From assembly GCF_964656455.1 (NCBI RefSeq), contig NC_135713.1, forward strand, positions 192,814,187 through 192,878,186: a stretch of DNA of 64,000 nt, in the 5' to 3' direction. Made by a program: the position numbers and the translations under genes. The number at the start of each line of letters is the position of its first letter. Position 1 is the stretch's first letter. The notes under the pieces are model-generated. The model was not told the DNA's origin, did no database searches, and saw only the letters and a list, made by a program, of their open reading frames with translations. This DNA comes from Halichoerus grypus (lineage: Eukaryota; Chordata; Mammalia; Carnivora; Phocidae). Below, piece after piece: positions 43,865-56,957 of this stretch.

Positions 43865-45190
43865 CATCATTAGAAAAAGACAAACAATCCAAGAGGGTAA
43901 AAATGGGCAAAGAATTTGAACAGGCATTTTTGGGGCACCTGTGTGGCTCAGTCATTAAGCGTCTGCCTTCAGCTCAGGTCATGATCCCGGGGTCCTGGGA
44001 TTCAGCCCTGCATCAGGCTCCCTGCTCAGCAGGGAGCCTGCTTCTCCTTCTCCCACTCCCTCCGCTTGTGTTCCCTCTCTCACTGTCTCTCTCTCTGTCA
44101 AATAAATAAATAAAATCTTTAAAAAAAAAAAAGGAAAAAAAAAGAATTTGAACAGGCATTTTTACAGAACAAACACAGATGGCCAAAATACATATGAGAA
44201 GATGTTCAATCTCTCTAGTAATTAGGGCAGCAAAACTGAAAATGACCAGAACACGAGTGGGAAAATCAGTGACATCTGAGTAAAGTCTGAAGTTTCGTTA
44301 ATAGAACTCTACCAATGTTAATGTCTTCGTTTTGATCACTGTATTATGGTTATGTAGGATGCTAACGTTAGAAGCTGGACAAAGGCTCTCTGAGAACCCC
44401 ATATTGTCACAACTCTTCTGTAAGCCTAAACTTTTTGCAATATAGAAAGGTAAACAAGAACTACTAGAATAACCATGACAGAAAACAATAAAGATGTCAC
44501 TGTCGACCCAACAGAGTGACAAGAATGACAAAGATTAGACAGATCCATCGCCAGAGGGTAGTGCTGAGAAGCAGGCTGGGTCATGCACCTTTGGTGGGGG
44601 TGTGATTTGGTGCCACCTTTTTGGAGAGTGCTCTGGCAGTATGGATTACAATGTCATTGTGCATGCCCCTGGGCCCCGGAAAATCCACAGCTGGCATTTA
44701 CCCTACCCAAATCTTCCTACTTGGATTCAAAGAGGCATGTCCAAGGGTGTTTGCCATAGTCCTATTTGTATTAACCAGGAGCCACCTAAATGCCCAAATG
44801 GAAGAAAGTCACCCATACAGGGAAGGTTAAATGATACAGTGCACCTAGCTGTGAAATACTATACAGTGGGTAAAAAGGGTGTCATACATCCAATGAACAA
44901 AAATGAAAAGGCTTCCAAAACAAAACAAAAGTGTAATCTCATTGATGAAAAGGAAAAGCACAAATAAAGCCATTCATTCCTAAATGTATGTATACAAATG
45001 TATATACCGCTCCAAAAGTTGACAAAGATACCCTCCTGACTGGAGAGGGCAGTGGGACCTGGATCGGGGCAGGCAGAGTGGGTAGTGTGGTGCCAAAGGG
45101 AACTTTCGCTTTTTCTGTATTCTTTGCATTTTTAACAATAAGGTTTTCGTGTATTACTTGTGACTTTTTTTTATGGTAATTTTTTAAATA
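43865..45190 (+). repeat. L1 ORF2 C-terminal/3' fragment
   Basis: AAAAGACAAACAATCCAAGA, GGGCAAAGAATTTGAACAGG, AGATGGCCAAAATACATATG and GTGAAATACTATACAGTGGG follow old L1 sequence. It is interrupted by the Can-SINE at 43932 and carries no intact frame. Confidence 0.75.
43932..44142 (+). mobile_element. Can-SINE inside an L1 fragment
   Basis: GGGGCACCTGTGTGGCTCAG head and AATAAATAAATAAAATC tail. A 21-bp perfect target duplication beginning AGAATTTGAACAGG lies at 43911-43931 and 44143-44163. The host sequence is L1. Confidence 0.95.
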
Positions 45191-48073
45191 GGAGCTAACC
45201 TTCTCTGACCTCTATTTTCCTCATTTTTAGAATAAAGGAGTTAGTAATGCAATGTCATGCATCAATTTTATCTTGATTTTTAAAAATTAAATTGAATAAT
45301 TGCTTTGATTTAATGAAGGAGTTGGGTCAGGGCTCCTCTGTGGCTGCTTCCAGGTCTGCAAGTCTTTAACTGGAAGCTGAGGCTGTGGGGACACTGTCCC
45401 CTCCCCACCCTGCCCCCACTCCCCTTCTCTCTAGTCCTCACACTTTCTAGCTTGTACAAAGGCCTTTGCATTTGGGGAGCCCCCCAGCTGGTGTGCTCTG
45501 CCAGTCCCATGTCTTCATGTAGCTGGCTCTTTCTGTCATTTAGAGCTTAACGTAATGGTCACCTCCTTGGGGAGGCCTCCCTCACCCCCCAAGGTAACAG
45601 TGGGGGAGGAGAGAAAGGCAGGGCCAGATCAGAGGGGCCTGGGAGACCAGGGGAAGGAGTGCGGATCTCAGCCTCAGGTGGGTGGGAAGTCGGAGGGATT
45701 TAATGCTGGGGGAGGGGTGGGTACGAGGGGAGGCGAGCGGGAGAGGTGATGTGAGGCTGGCCTCCACACCTCATCAAAACCCAAGGTCAGTCTGACCCGA
45801 AGGTGGGCAGAACATAGGACATAAGGTAGAACCTGCTGTGAAGCAATTGGAGGTCATCTCAAGATAAACAGAACTGGAAGAGGAGGGAAGTGTCAGAGTG
45901 AATCTATTTCATGTGAGTTCCCTGTTAAAGTCTGTTTAGACTCTGAGTACAGTGTCCTGGGTAGTAGTGTCCCTCCTAAATTCACTTAAGACATAAGGTG
46001 TCCTGTTTTGACCTCTTTTCAGATCCGATTCTCAAAAATGTCTCCAACACAAGGGTACGTCCTCCCTTTTTCTCTTTTTGCCTTTCTCCCTCTTTCCTTG
46101 ACCATTGTTTTCCACCCATCTTCTTTCCCCCAAACTTCCTCTGATTTTGGGATTTTGGCCGTGTCTCCTCCCTCCTCCCCTTCTCTTTCTTTCCTCACTT
46201 ACTGAGATCTGCCAGCCCTCCATAAATCCTCTTCCCAGCGGGATTTTGTTGCTGGGCCCGCCTGCCCTTCCCGAGTGGTCACTGGGCTGGACACGCCCTC
46301 CGTCGCTTTGGCTCCACGCAATTTCCAAGGCTGGCTTCCTCAGGCTGAGCACGCAGAAAAGCTGCCAGGACTCCCTCCCTCTTCCTTCTCTTCCACAAGC
46401 TCATGAATTGCAAATGGTTACCTGCAACTCACTTGGGTGGAGGTTGCAGGTTCAGCTGTGGGGAGGGCAGGGAAAGGTCCAGGCAGGGACCCAGACCCCA
46501 TCATGCCTTTCCCCCTCTTCTTCCTGCTTCTCTCAGAGGCACTTTGTCCATGGGGCTAGAACTCTGGAAGGGGTGGAGAGGAAGGGAACCTCTTCCCCCG
46601 GTTCTAACTAGAAAGAGTCCAGGGGTCAGCCCAGCTTGGATCACGTGCCCACTTGCACAACCAGAGAGATGGACACCATAATAGGGGGCCCCATCAGAAC
46701 CACAGGGTCCAAATGGACAAAAGGGATAATTCTCCTAAAGGAGAGGACATCCATGTATTAGGGAAGGGGAAAGAGTCCTAGGCAGACAAAACAGGGGGGT
46801 GTTCACATTCTCCCATGTTCAGCACATGGCCTGACCTTCCTGTCTATAAAGACTGGTTCCTCAGCAGGCAGGAAGATCTTGGGAGGACCTGGCCGGGACC
46901 GCCGGTTGTTCATGCTTGATCTCCTTGACCAGTTGCTGCTATCCCCAGCCTGTGCCCCGGCTGCACTCCTGACTCCATTAGCCCTCAGCTCAAGGCTTTC
47001 GCTTCTAATGCATCTTGGATGCTGCCAAACCTGATTGTTCTCAACAGCCAGTCTAGCTGGAAGAAAATTATTTTAGATTTTAAAATGTCAGATTTGGAAG
47101 GTCAATTGTCTCAGAAGATGCATCATTTGTATACAAAGGATGGGCCCATGCTCCTTGCCAGCATGCTGCTTTTCAAGGAATTAGATTTGTTTAGAGCTAA
47201 GAGACCCCTGGAGGTCTTCTACTCCAACCCCTTCATTTTACAAATGAGGAAACAAGTGCAGAGAAGTTGAGCATTTTGCCCAGTGATAGCAGCTAGTTAG
47301 GAGCACTGGAAACCAGGAATCCTAAAAATCCTAAAAAATCCTAAAAAAAAAAAAGCCCTGAATCAACACTCAGGGTTTCTACCTGATGTCTGTGCATTAT
47401 TTCAGAAGACAATTGTGGTAATGAAAATTACCCTGGACAGGTATGCCTCCCCCCTTTTTTGTTTAGGTTTAAAGTTTAAGCCATCAATTTTTTTTAACTA
47501 GATGAATATTGGACCTAATTTCTCTCTTTTGTATATTCATCGACACAATGTTTTATCTTTACATGCCTTTGATCTTCAGTGGGCAGTGAATCTTAGCTTT
47601 ACACTCTTCTGCCTTTGACCTCCCGCTCAGGCGTTCAGGGACCTGGAAGCAAACACTTCAGGACGCGGAGGGAATGAGGACAGAAACATTCTTCATACAA
47701 GAGTTGCTTCGATCATTGGTCACTCTTTCTGGTTGATCTAGTTTGGGTCTTCCCATCTGTCTTCCTTAAAGAGGCGTACTCCCCTGTACTTAATAATATG
47801 TAGTACAATCTTTCTTCTTTAGTCTGTTCATAATTTCAATTCCATATCCCAAACGGAAAGTTAGTGGCCCGACTTGCAAGAGAAAGCAATTATTGTGGAT
47901 GAACAAGCAAAGCACATGGGCCCTGAGACGCTATTGTTGCAGACAAAAGCCCCTCTATGACTTTGTGAGAGTCAATCCCCCACATCACACAGCACAGAAA
48001 GGGCGCTCACTGTGCTCACACTCTGTTTAACCCTCCGGAATTTGTAAACAACTGAAACGTAACACAAACAAGT

Positions 48074-48161
48074 TGGTTTTGTTTTGTTTTGTTTTAGCTT
48101 GCTGGTGTTTTTAACTCAATAAAATGTTAATTAACTTCACGAGCTTTTTTTTTTTTTTTTT
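48074..48161. repeat. (GTTTT)n and poly-T tracts
   Basis: GTTTT units at about 48078-48097, then a long T run near 48145-48161. Confidence 0.85.
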
Positions 48162-48689
48162 AACCCCAGATTATGTCTGCATTTGAATGGACTCCACTGG
48201 CTGGTTTGAATTGGATGGTTTCTTTGAACACAGGCTGATTTCTGTTTCTGTGCCTTGCAATAGTCAGGATTGGCTAGACTGTGGTGCAGTAACAAACAAT
48301 ACCCAAGTATCAACGGCTTGACAAAAGTTTGTTTTCTGTCATGTTATATGGCCCATGAGGATCAGGAGGGAGCTTGGAGCTTATTACCAAACAAAAAGCC
48401 TGTCTTGATTTCCAGCCCTCCAGCCCTGTACACCGGCTTAGCTGAGAGATCGTACCTCCAGTGGAGAAGGCACACACGGGCGACCCCGAGATGGGCTGCA
48501 GCTGGGCCCTGCACAGGGTGGGGACCAGATCCCTCGTTGGATAACTGATTTACAAGTGGCCTTGACTCTCCCAGTACCAGTAGCCCTCCCTCCCCAGCAG
48601 TGACAGCGTCACATGTCCCTGAGGGCAGAATCTCCCCCAGTAGAGAACCCTGATCGCATACAATGTCCAAGTTCACGGACAATCCCATT

Positions 48690-48835
48690 TCGGTTGTGCT
48701 GCAGGGGAATCCTGAGCTGGGACTTACAAGACCTGACTTTAAATCCAGCTCTGCCTTTATATCACTTCCCTCTTGGGGCCTCAGTATCCCGATCTGTAAA
48801 ATGAGAGGATCGAACAAGACAGTTCTTAAAGTGGG
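48690..48835 (-). repeat. MIR fragment
   Basis: TAAATCCAGCTCTGCCTTTA, then CCTCAGTATCCCGATCTGTA and AAATGAGAGGAT. Confidence 0.75.
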
Positions 48836-49671
48836 TTCAGAACTTCTAAGGGTCTAGGGCTCAGGTTCTGGAATTTTTCATTCTAACATAGTTCCAATCA
48901 TAGCCTCACCCTCTCCCCAAAACAATAAGGGAGTGAGGATTTCAGCTGCATAGCAGCACTGTCCAGATGACAGGAGGGGGTTGATGAGGGGAGCACAGAG
49001 GGTGGAAGGCCAGCAGCCCGTGGGGAAAGAGGAAGATGGGGAAAAGGCACCAGCAGTGGAGGTGCTGAATGCACCAAAAGACCTTTCCCCGGCTGACCCT
49101 GTGCCTCCTCACTAAAAAGTCACCTGTGACCTCAGGCATAGAAGAGATGGACAGGGGCTGGTAAAGGATTTTTGGAGGAGAAGTTAAGAGGATAAATAGT
49201 AAACATTGCACACAGAGAAAAGAACAATGCCCCTGCAGGTGGGAGGTGTGGGGGGGGGCACGCCTCTGCTGTATTCTTACCCATGGCAAGAGAACTTGGA
49301 CAATTTCAATTCAGCTTGAATCTGCCTGGAAGCTTTTAAAAAAATCATGATCACAGGCTTATTAGATTTGCTGAGCCCTTATTGGCCTCTTGACTCGTTC
49401 AGCTGTAATGAAGACAAGGGTGGGAGGAGGAAAGGGAGAGATGCTCCCTGTTCCTCGCCCTCCGCACTTCCTCCTAGTCCATCTCGGAATCCAATAAAGT
49501 TTGACAGTGAAACTTGAAAGGGAGTGAGCAGCATTTAATAAAAGGCTGTTCAGTCTGAACGATGATTCAGGACTTTTTGAAAGCTGGAAGAGACAGGCCA
49601 GATGACCTTTTCCACTCTAGATCCCCTACAAAGAGTGTATACATATCTTTTCTTTGGGTTAGGTTTGTATT

Positions 49672-49695
49672 TGTTTGTTTGTTTGTTTGTTTTCC
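49672..49695. repeat. (GTTT)n microsatellite
   Basis: Five to six GTTT units. Confidence 0.85.
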
Positions 49696-49792
49696 CAACA
49701 ACATTAACACTTTTCTGGATTGCTAATAGACTGAGCTCCCAGGTTATCCTATATCCACAGTCAGCACCTGTTTCTTAGAAATATTTCATCCA

Positions 49793-49987
49793 TGGGGCGC
49801 CTGGGTGGCTCAGTCATTAAGCGTCTGCCTTCGGCTCAGGTCGTGATCCCAGGGTCCTGGGATCGAGCCCCGCATCGGGCTCCCTGCTCGGCGGGAAGCC
49901 TGCTTCTCCCTCTGCCACTCCCCCTGCTTGTGTTCCCTCTCTCGCTGTGTCTCTCCCTTCAAATAAATAAATAAAATCTTTAAAAAA
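49793..49987 (+). mobile_element. Can-SINE
   Basis: GGGGCGCCTGGGTGGCTCAG head and AAATAAATAAATAAAATC tail, with target duplication AGAAATATTTCATCCA at 49777-49792 and 49988-50003. It is close to the family consensus, hence young. Confidence 0.95.
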
Positions 49988-51609
49988 AGAAATATTTCAT
50001 CCAGTTGTTCTTTCACCCATTCTGTCTTCCAGCCCCTCACCAGCTGTTTCTGAAACACCTGTTATGTGTCAAGTACCGTGTTTTGGGCTGAGGGTACAGA
50101 AGTGACTAGAATACAGCCCTGGCCTCCCAGAGCTCCACGCTCAGATTGGCACAGGCATGTACATGAGCAAGCACACCCCAGTGTGGTAAGTGGGACACTG
50201 GGGCAACACCTGGCCTTAAAAAGGAGGCCTCAGGGGAGCTAAGTCTTGAAGGACAAATAAGAGTTATTTGGGCAGAGATGAGAGAAAGATCCAGGCTTAC
50301 GAAAGGCATAAACACGAGAGAAAGTGGGGTGATTCATTGAATCACAGAGAGTGTATTGTAATTGGGCAGAAATGTTCAGACAGGAGATGGTCAGGCCGGC
50401 TCCGGATGGCCACCCCATGTCCACAGTGGCCTTGGCCCTTGTTACCAAACTTTGGTTCCGTTATTCACGGTCCCGTTATTCATAGGAGCTACATTCTATA
50501 GTCGTCATGCACACTGAACTAGGGGATATTGAGCCACCGCCCCTAGGGGAAATACAGGCTAGGATTCCTACAACCTCCTCATCAACTGGATAATAGGTAC
50601 CCTTGTTTTATGTGTGTTTCTGTTTTAAAACACCTTATTTAATGCATATCGTTGCCTCATTCATGTTGAGCTCATGGCCAACAGCACTGCCCCTCATACT
50701 GAATGATGCCTACCTAACGTACATATTTTCTCCATGAGGCAATGCAAAAAGCATGGCATTAAACAAACTATGAAAAGGATACTTGTTTACAGTGTGAGAG
50801 CTAAAACAAGAAGGCAGAACGTTGCCTTGTTTGACCTCAGCTGGGAACATGCCCAGTTGGACCAATCACATTTTTTTGCCGCTCTGCATATGTCCGCAAA
50901 GGACCGCAAAAGCGCCGCACGTATTGATTTGGGGGTTGCAAACCCATTTCAGAGGGTAGGCAAATTGACAAATGTGGCATCATGAATAAGATGGACTGTC
51001 TGTATTTCAAAACCACACATACAAGCCTCTCAATTCTTGGAACTGCCGATGACCACTATACGCAAACAGAATATTCTGATTCTCTTCATTTTGATTTTTC
51101 CTGTAATACAGGAAGAAGGTATGAGTGCATTTAGGGCTAACTATGCATTTAAGACTCAAGATCTGAGAATTCATGTGAGGCCACATTACACTAAAGCAGT
51201 GTTTAGAACAGACCATCCTGTGTTGCTCCAGAAGGGCAGCCTGTCAGAGGATGACTTACAGTTCATTCTCTGATGCCAGGGAAACCAGACTACTTAACTA
51301 GCAGAATCATTCCTGACTGGAGCAAAGCAAAGAGCCTCAGAGCCCCAGGGGGCTTCTCTACTACGTCAGCTGTCAGCAAAGTATTCATATGCGGAGGAGC
51401 ATCAGGAAATCACAGCCTGCAAGTTGCTGGCAGAAATGTGACAAGCTCTGCCCAGCAATGTGTTTCAAGAATAGTCTGGGCAGCCTGGTACTTCAGAATT
51501 CTCTGGAACAGGGTGATAAATAAATTCCCAGGGACGCTTCCAGGACAATTATTTATTTGAAATGCTAGACACGGGACTAATTGGTTTTATTTACTATTTT
51601 AAAATACAG

Positions 51610-51792
51610 GGCACCTGGGTGGCTCAGTCAGTTAAGCATCTGCTTTTGGCTCAGGTCACGATCCAAGGGTCCTGGGATCGAGCCCCACATCGAGCCCCAC
51701 ATCGGGCTCCCCGCTCAGCAGGGAGCCTGCTTCTCCCTCTCCCTCTGCTCCTTCCCCTGCTTGTGTTCTCTCTCTCTGTCAAAGAGATAGAT

Positions 51793-51841
<49 letters not shown>
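51610..51841 (+). mobile_element. Can-SINE with internal duplication and GATA tail
   Basis: GCACCTGGGTGGCTCAG head. ATCGAGCCCCAC is tandemly doubled (51677-51688, 51689-51700), and the usual AAAT tail is replaced by a GATA array (about 51786-51841). Near-match target duplication TAAAATACAG / TAAAATATAG flanks it. Confidence 0.9.
51786..51841. repeat. (GATA)n microsatellite at SINE tail
   Basis: About 13 GATA units with two imperfections, continuous with the Can-SINE 3' end. Confidence 0.92.
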
Positions 51842-51842
<1 letters not shown>

Positions 51843-52039
51843 AAAATATAGGTAGTCTCTTGTACAGGAAACAAAAAATTGTGGAAACGGTTCCCTCAGC
51901 CTAATCTCCTAGCTGACGCACTGACTCCATCAGGGGATTCTCTTTATCATTGAAGAGTGTACTTCATTACTTAGAATTTGATCTTTAAAGAATATATGCT
52001 TTATTATGCCTTGAAGAATAAACTGCCTAGGTGATATGT

Positions 52040-52480
52040 AACACCAATTTTTTTTTGGCATTTCCCCAATTTTTTAAATGTAATTTTGTAGATAATGGAT
52101 TTTATTTTTTCGAGTAGTCTTAAGTTCACGGCAAAACTTGAGTAGAAAGTACAATTTCCATTTACCCCCGGCCCCGACACATAGCCCTGCCCACTACCAG
52201 CATTAGCATCGGAGTGGTACCTTTGTTACAATCCATGAACCTACACTGATACATCATTACCACCCAAGCCCCAGTTTACATTAGGGTTCACTCTTGGCGT
52301 TGTCCATTCTATGGGTTTGGACAAATACGCAATGACAGGTATCTACCATTGTAATATCATACAGAATAGTTCGCTACCCTAAAAATCCTTTTTACTGCCT
52401 CTATAGTTTGGGTCTTTTGCAGAATGTCATAGTTGGAATCCGACAGTATGTAGCCTTTTCAGATTGGCTAACCCTGAATG
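52040..52480 (+). repeat. Ancient L1 3' UTR fragment
   Basis: TTAAGTTCACGGCAAAACTT, TTTGTTACAATCCATGAACC, TTTACATTAGGGTTCACTCT and CATACAGAATAGTTCGCTAC match the L1M 3' UTR. Confidence 0.85.
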
Positions 52481-52784
52481 TGTAAGATCAGTATCAGTTA
52501 ATAAGACACTTGCAAATCGCCACACTGTGAGCAGCTTGAGGTCTTGGTCATAGGGGTCTTCCCAGCACAGAGGAAGCACTTAAATGTTTGTTGAAAGCAT
52601 GAATGGATGGGTCTCAGATTTAAAAAAAAAGAAAAAGAAAAAAAGCAGATTCTCCAACTTAAAAAAAAAAAAATCAGAACACTAATAACAGTTAGTACTT
52701 ACAACTTAGTATTACCTGGGAAAAGAAATGATGATATTCACTCTGAATAAAGAACAGCTTGTAAAAAATAAGGTACAAATGCCA

Positions 52785-52875
52785 GACTGTCTCTCTTTCC
52801 CTCTCTCTCTCTCTCTTTCTCCCCCCATGGGTGATAGATGGATAGATATATAGATAAATAGATAGATAGATAATG
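52785..52875. repeat. CT-rich and (GATA)n simple repeats
   Basis: CTCTCTCTCTCTCTCTTTC followed by imperfect GATA units. Confidence 0.85.
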
Positions 52876-53538
52876 AGATTTGATTCAGATCCTAAAATTC
52901 TGACTACATCCTCTATAGAGTGGGATCTTCCATCTGATGTCATGGTTTAAGTGAAAGGAATTTCTGCTCAGCTTTTTCAAGTTTTGTGTCTGGGCTCTCC
53001 TCTGAGCACTCCCCAAATTACCTGAACTCCCCTAGGTCGGGCTATCCAGGGTGTCTGAGCAAAGCCAAACATAAGGAGAGAATGACATCATGGATCCGTT
53101 ATGTGTTGTCCCTATTTCTAGCCCCAGAATCATCTTTGCTTTTTTGACAATAGAGCTGACTGCTGAGTCATGTGTAACCTAAACCCTCATCTGCAGTTCA
53201 TCCTGCTTCCTGCTGGAACCCAGGGAACCGAGACAAGGAGCAATGGCCTCAGCAGGGCAATGGAGGGAAGGAGAGGTGATAAGTAAGAGGCATTCAGGAA
53301 ATAGAAAGGCAGATAGGAAAACCTGAGCCTAAACAATGATTAGTGAGAGCTAAGTCCAGAGCAATTAAAACATGGATCTGCCTCACTTTACATAACTAAG
53401 GTGTTTATAAATTTGCATGTAAATCAACCTGCATTTCAACTGCAACAGGGGAACTGACATTTAGGGAAATCTGGTGATGGTTCCTTCTGTATTGTGATGC
53501 ATTTGTCTGTAAATATTCAGTTTCTAATTTAGCTGCAT

Positions 53539-53542
53539 TATA

Positions 53543-53565
<23 letters not shown>
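53539..53565. repeat. (TA)n microsatellite
   Basis: About 13 TA units bordering the nested SINE tail. Confidence 0.9.
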
Positions 53566-53579
<14 letters not shown>

Positions 53580-53995
53580 AAAGAGTTTATTTGAGAGAGA
53601 GAGAGTGCGTGCGAGGGTGAGCAAGAGGGAGGGGCAGAGGGAGAAGGAGAGAGAGAATCTTTTTTTTTTTAAAGATCCTATTTATTTATTTGACAGAGAG
53701 AGACACACAGAAGGAGAGTGAACACAAACAGGCGGAGTGGGAGAGGGAGAAGCAGGCCTCCCACTGAGCAGGGAGCCCAATGCGGGGCTCAAGCCCAGGA
53801 CCCGGGGACCATGACCCGAGCTGAAGGCGGACGCCCAAAGACTGAGCCACCGAGGCTCAGGAGAGAGAAAATCTTAAACAGACTCCACACTGAGGGCGGA
53901 GCCCAATGCAGGCTCCATCTCATGACCCTGAGATCATGACCTGAGCCAAAATCAAGAGTCAGGTCTTTAACTGACTGGGCCGCCCAGGTACCCCT
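53565..53995 (-). mobile_element. Can-SINE split by a second Can-SINE
   Basis: The outer copy's tail is near 53565-53660 and its head, ending GGGCCGCCCAGGTACCCC, near 53860-53995. An inner copy separates the halves. Flanking AGCTGCATTATAT and AGCTGTATTATAT form the outer target duplication. Confidence 0.85.
53662..53858 (-). mobile_element. Inner Can-SINE (nested)
   Basis: A complete - strand copy (AAAGATCCTATTTATTTATT tail end, CTGAGCCACCGAGGCT head end) inserted in the outer copy. A near-perfect duplication GGAGAGAGARAATCTT lies at about 53646-53661 and 53860-53875. Confidence 0.85.
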
Positions 53996-54349
53996 AGCTG
54001 TATTATATTGATATTTTCCTACGTTGTCTTTGAGAGAGGACTGTAAGTGTCTCATCAAAACACCTTGCCTAGCAGACAATTAGGCAGGACAAATACATTT
54101 GAGGCTAACTAAGTATGCCATGAATCTGGGCCTTCGACTTTATGTTGAAAATAAAGGAGCGTTGGTCTTGAAGGCTGTCATATGTCTCAAGAGCAAATGT
54201 CTTGTTATGAAAAACATGTTCAGGAATCTATTTCAAAGAGAAAGAATGGGTTGCTCATTCAGAGGAATTACCAAGTGAGATGGCTTCCTAGCATTACTGT
54301 GGCTATTACTTGACATCTCTTCCTGCCCCTGGAGCTGGTATTTATCTGG

Positions 54350-54520
54350 CCACAAGGCCCTCTCCAATAAAGACTACATTTCCCAGCCTCCCTGGCAGCT
54401 ATGCGAGGCCATGTGTAAATCCTGGCCAACAGGATGTTAACAAGAATGTTGTAAGTGACTTCTAGGAAATATCCTTAAAGGACAGAGATGACCCTTCTTT
54501 ATCTCTTCCTCCTTTCTGGG
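54350..54520 (+). repeat. Unclassified old interspersed repeat
   Basis: GACTACATTTCCCAGCCTCC, GAGGCCATGTG and CTGGCCAACAGGATG form a block I recognise as dispersed in mammals; a second, weaker match is near 59540-59620. Family not assigned. Confidence 0.4.
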
Positions 54521-55459
54521 AATGTGATGCCTGGAGTTCAAGCAGCCATTTTGGACTCTCAGGGAGTGAAGGGGTTCAGGACAGTACCATCCCCATCCCC
54601 CGAAAGTGCCACTGTGGCATGTGGATTATTTTGAGCTGGAGGCTTGAGACCCTGCGGGCTCAAGAGAAATTTTTAGCCTCCCTTAACTACATAGAGGAAT
54701 CTAGGTTGGGGGTCTTTCCCAGAATAAGGGTTATTAGCAGAGATAAATTTTATCTGAGTGACCCATCTGTATGGCAGGACAAACATCTAATTTCCAAACA
54801 TCTACTCTTCTCATCGCCCTGTGAAGTACATTCTATTCCTCTGAAATCCCAGACCCCTACTCACTTCTCCTTAGTTCAGAATTAACTAAGTCCAGCTAGA
54901 AGGACCTTTGCGGGAACTGGAATTCTTGCTCCCCAACAGGAACATTCTAAGGATGATAGAGAAACCAAACAGATGGACATAGGCTCCAAAAAGGTCTTGG
55001 AGTTTCTAAATCAGCCTTTGACTCCTCTTTCTGGGCTCCTATGTAAGAGAGAAATACAATTTTCTCTTGTTTAAACCACTGCTGTGTTGCATTTTTCACT
55101 CAGAGCTGAATTGAAGACTGCTTGAGTTATAAAGGAAATGCTCATTTCATCTCAATGTAGACTTTATTTAATTCAATTAAATGGACCTATTAAACCCCTC
55201 ACTACATAGAAAAAGAAGATAGGGGTTCTTAACCTGAGGGTCCATGAACTTAAAAGGGAAAAAATTCATCTTTATTTTTACATCCTTTCCTGGAATTTAG
55301 CATTTCAGTATTGAATGTAGTATTAACAGTACCTGTGACTTTGTCATTAATAGATATTTTCATATCATAGTTCATGCATGACAGATATCTCAAAGTATCA
55401 TTTATATTTACCCCTACTTGAAATTAGGAAAGTCATTAAACCCAGTGCTAGTTTGTCAT

Positions 55460-55900
55460 TTAATGCATTCATGCAGAGGCAGGCTGGGTTCTCAGGGAAG
55501 CATATTCTGGGACAGAATTTAGCATGTAAGATATGTAGACAGTGCCCGTCTTGGGATCAATACCTGTGGACGGGAGAGGAGGGAAGCAGGATTGTGCAAA
55601 AGGGGAAGTCAAGTTGCAGTGCAGGCCTGACAACAGCTTTGGGTGACCTCGTGGGAATCTCTGAGCCAAAATGGACCATCAGGGTCGCCCCATGTTGAAT
55701 ATTCATCCCTCTGCCTGGGTTAGCTGTTAAATGTGGGGTACCCCAGGAAGGACATGGCCTTGGAGGAGCCATCTCTCTGCAACTGTGGCCATCCCTGGAA
55801 GGTGTGACACCTGAAAGCCATCAGTGACTGCAAAACCCTAGCTGGGGCAACAAGTCCTTCCTGAGAGCGGATCCAGGTGGTACATTATCTCCATGTCCAT
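55460..55900 (-). repeat. ERVL-like LTR (3' LTR of the remnant)
   Basis: Contains GGCTGGGTTCTCAGGGAAGC, ACAGAATTTAGCATG, AATACCTGTGGACGGGAG and GAAGCAGGATTGTGC in an order paralleled at 58879-59160. Resembles LTR33-class ERVL repeats. Edges are approximate. Confidence 0.5.
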
Positions 55901-56204
55901 CCCAGTTCACCCCTTGAGCTATCCAGATCCATTTTTCCATATATTCAGGGAGCAGTTTTTCCAATATTCCAGTGGGCCTTTCTTCTTGGATGAAACTTAG
56001 GAAAGTTAGTTCTATTAATTCTCAATACCTGTAGCTATAACAGGTGTTAGGGCCACAACTGATACTCACCATGCCCTTACTCCAGTACCCATTTTAGATC
56101 CCCCTCGTCCTCAGCTAGCATTTCTGCTGGTCTTGGGGCTTACCTTAAGGCATGACCCAGGCAATCTTCCCTGAGGGGTCTGTGCCCTGGTCACCATGCC
56201 TTCT

Positions 56205-56440
56205 GTGGTAAGCAGAATCATGCACCCACCAAAGATGTCCATGTCCTGGACCATGTGAATGTGTTATTTCATATGGCAAATGGACTTTGATGATTAAATT
56301 ATGGATCTTGAGATAGGAAGATTGTCCTGGATTATCTGGGTGGGCCCAATGTTATCATAAGGATTATAAACCAAACAGGGAGGCAGGGGCGTCAGAGTCA
56401 GAGTAGGAGATGTGAACCATGGGAATGATGACTAGGTGGG
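56205..56440 (+). repeat. MaLR-like LTR fragment
   Basis: CATATGGCAAATGGACTTTG, GGATCTTGAGATAGGAAGAT and GATTATCTGGGTGGGCCCAA match the same LTR class as 39690-40140, truncated at the right. Confidence 0.6.
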
Positions 56441-56957
56441 GTCTACGGACCCGATGGACTCGTTCCCAGCCAGACCCTGGCCAGGACTCCATTCATTACC
56501 TGGTCTTCACATGCCCACATCCTCATGAGGACCCTGATGATACTTCAGGTCTCGGGGTATCAATGTCAATTCAGACCCTGAGTCCAACTCTCCTCAAAAT
56601 ATTTGGGCATTCCTCTTTCCCCAGTATACATTTGCCATTGTGTTACAGAGTCCTTCTGAATGGAGATCCCGCCTTCTTTTCAATCAATTGGTTCTGGATT
56701 TGAAAACTGGCTCAGGTCGGGCAAGGGAGCATGACTTCTTATTGGGCAGACTGCCTTAGCTTCCTGATCATTTGTCCTTGATTTCTTCTGATGGTACAAG
56801 CTGCCCATCTTCTTCTTCTTTCTGGCTGCCCATCTCTTTTGCCGCCAGGGCTGTGTTCCACTACCAGATTTCCTAACTCTTTGTAGGTCAATCCCACTGG
56901 CTGCCACTCCAACCTCACCAGTCATTTATGATAAATGCATCCATCCATCCAGCTTCT

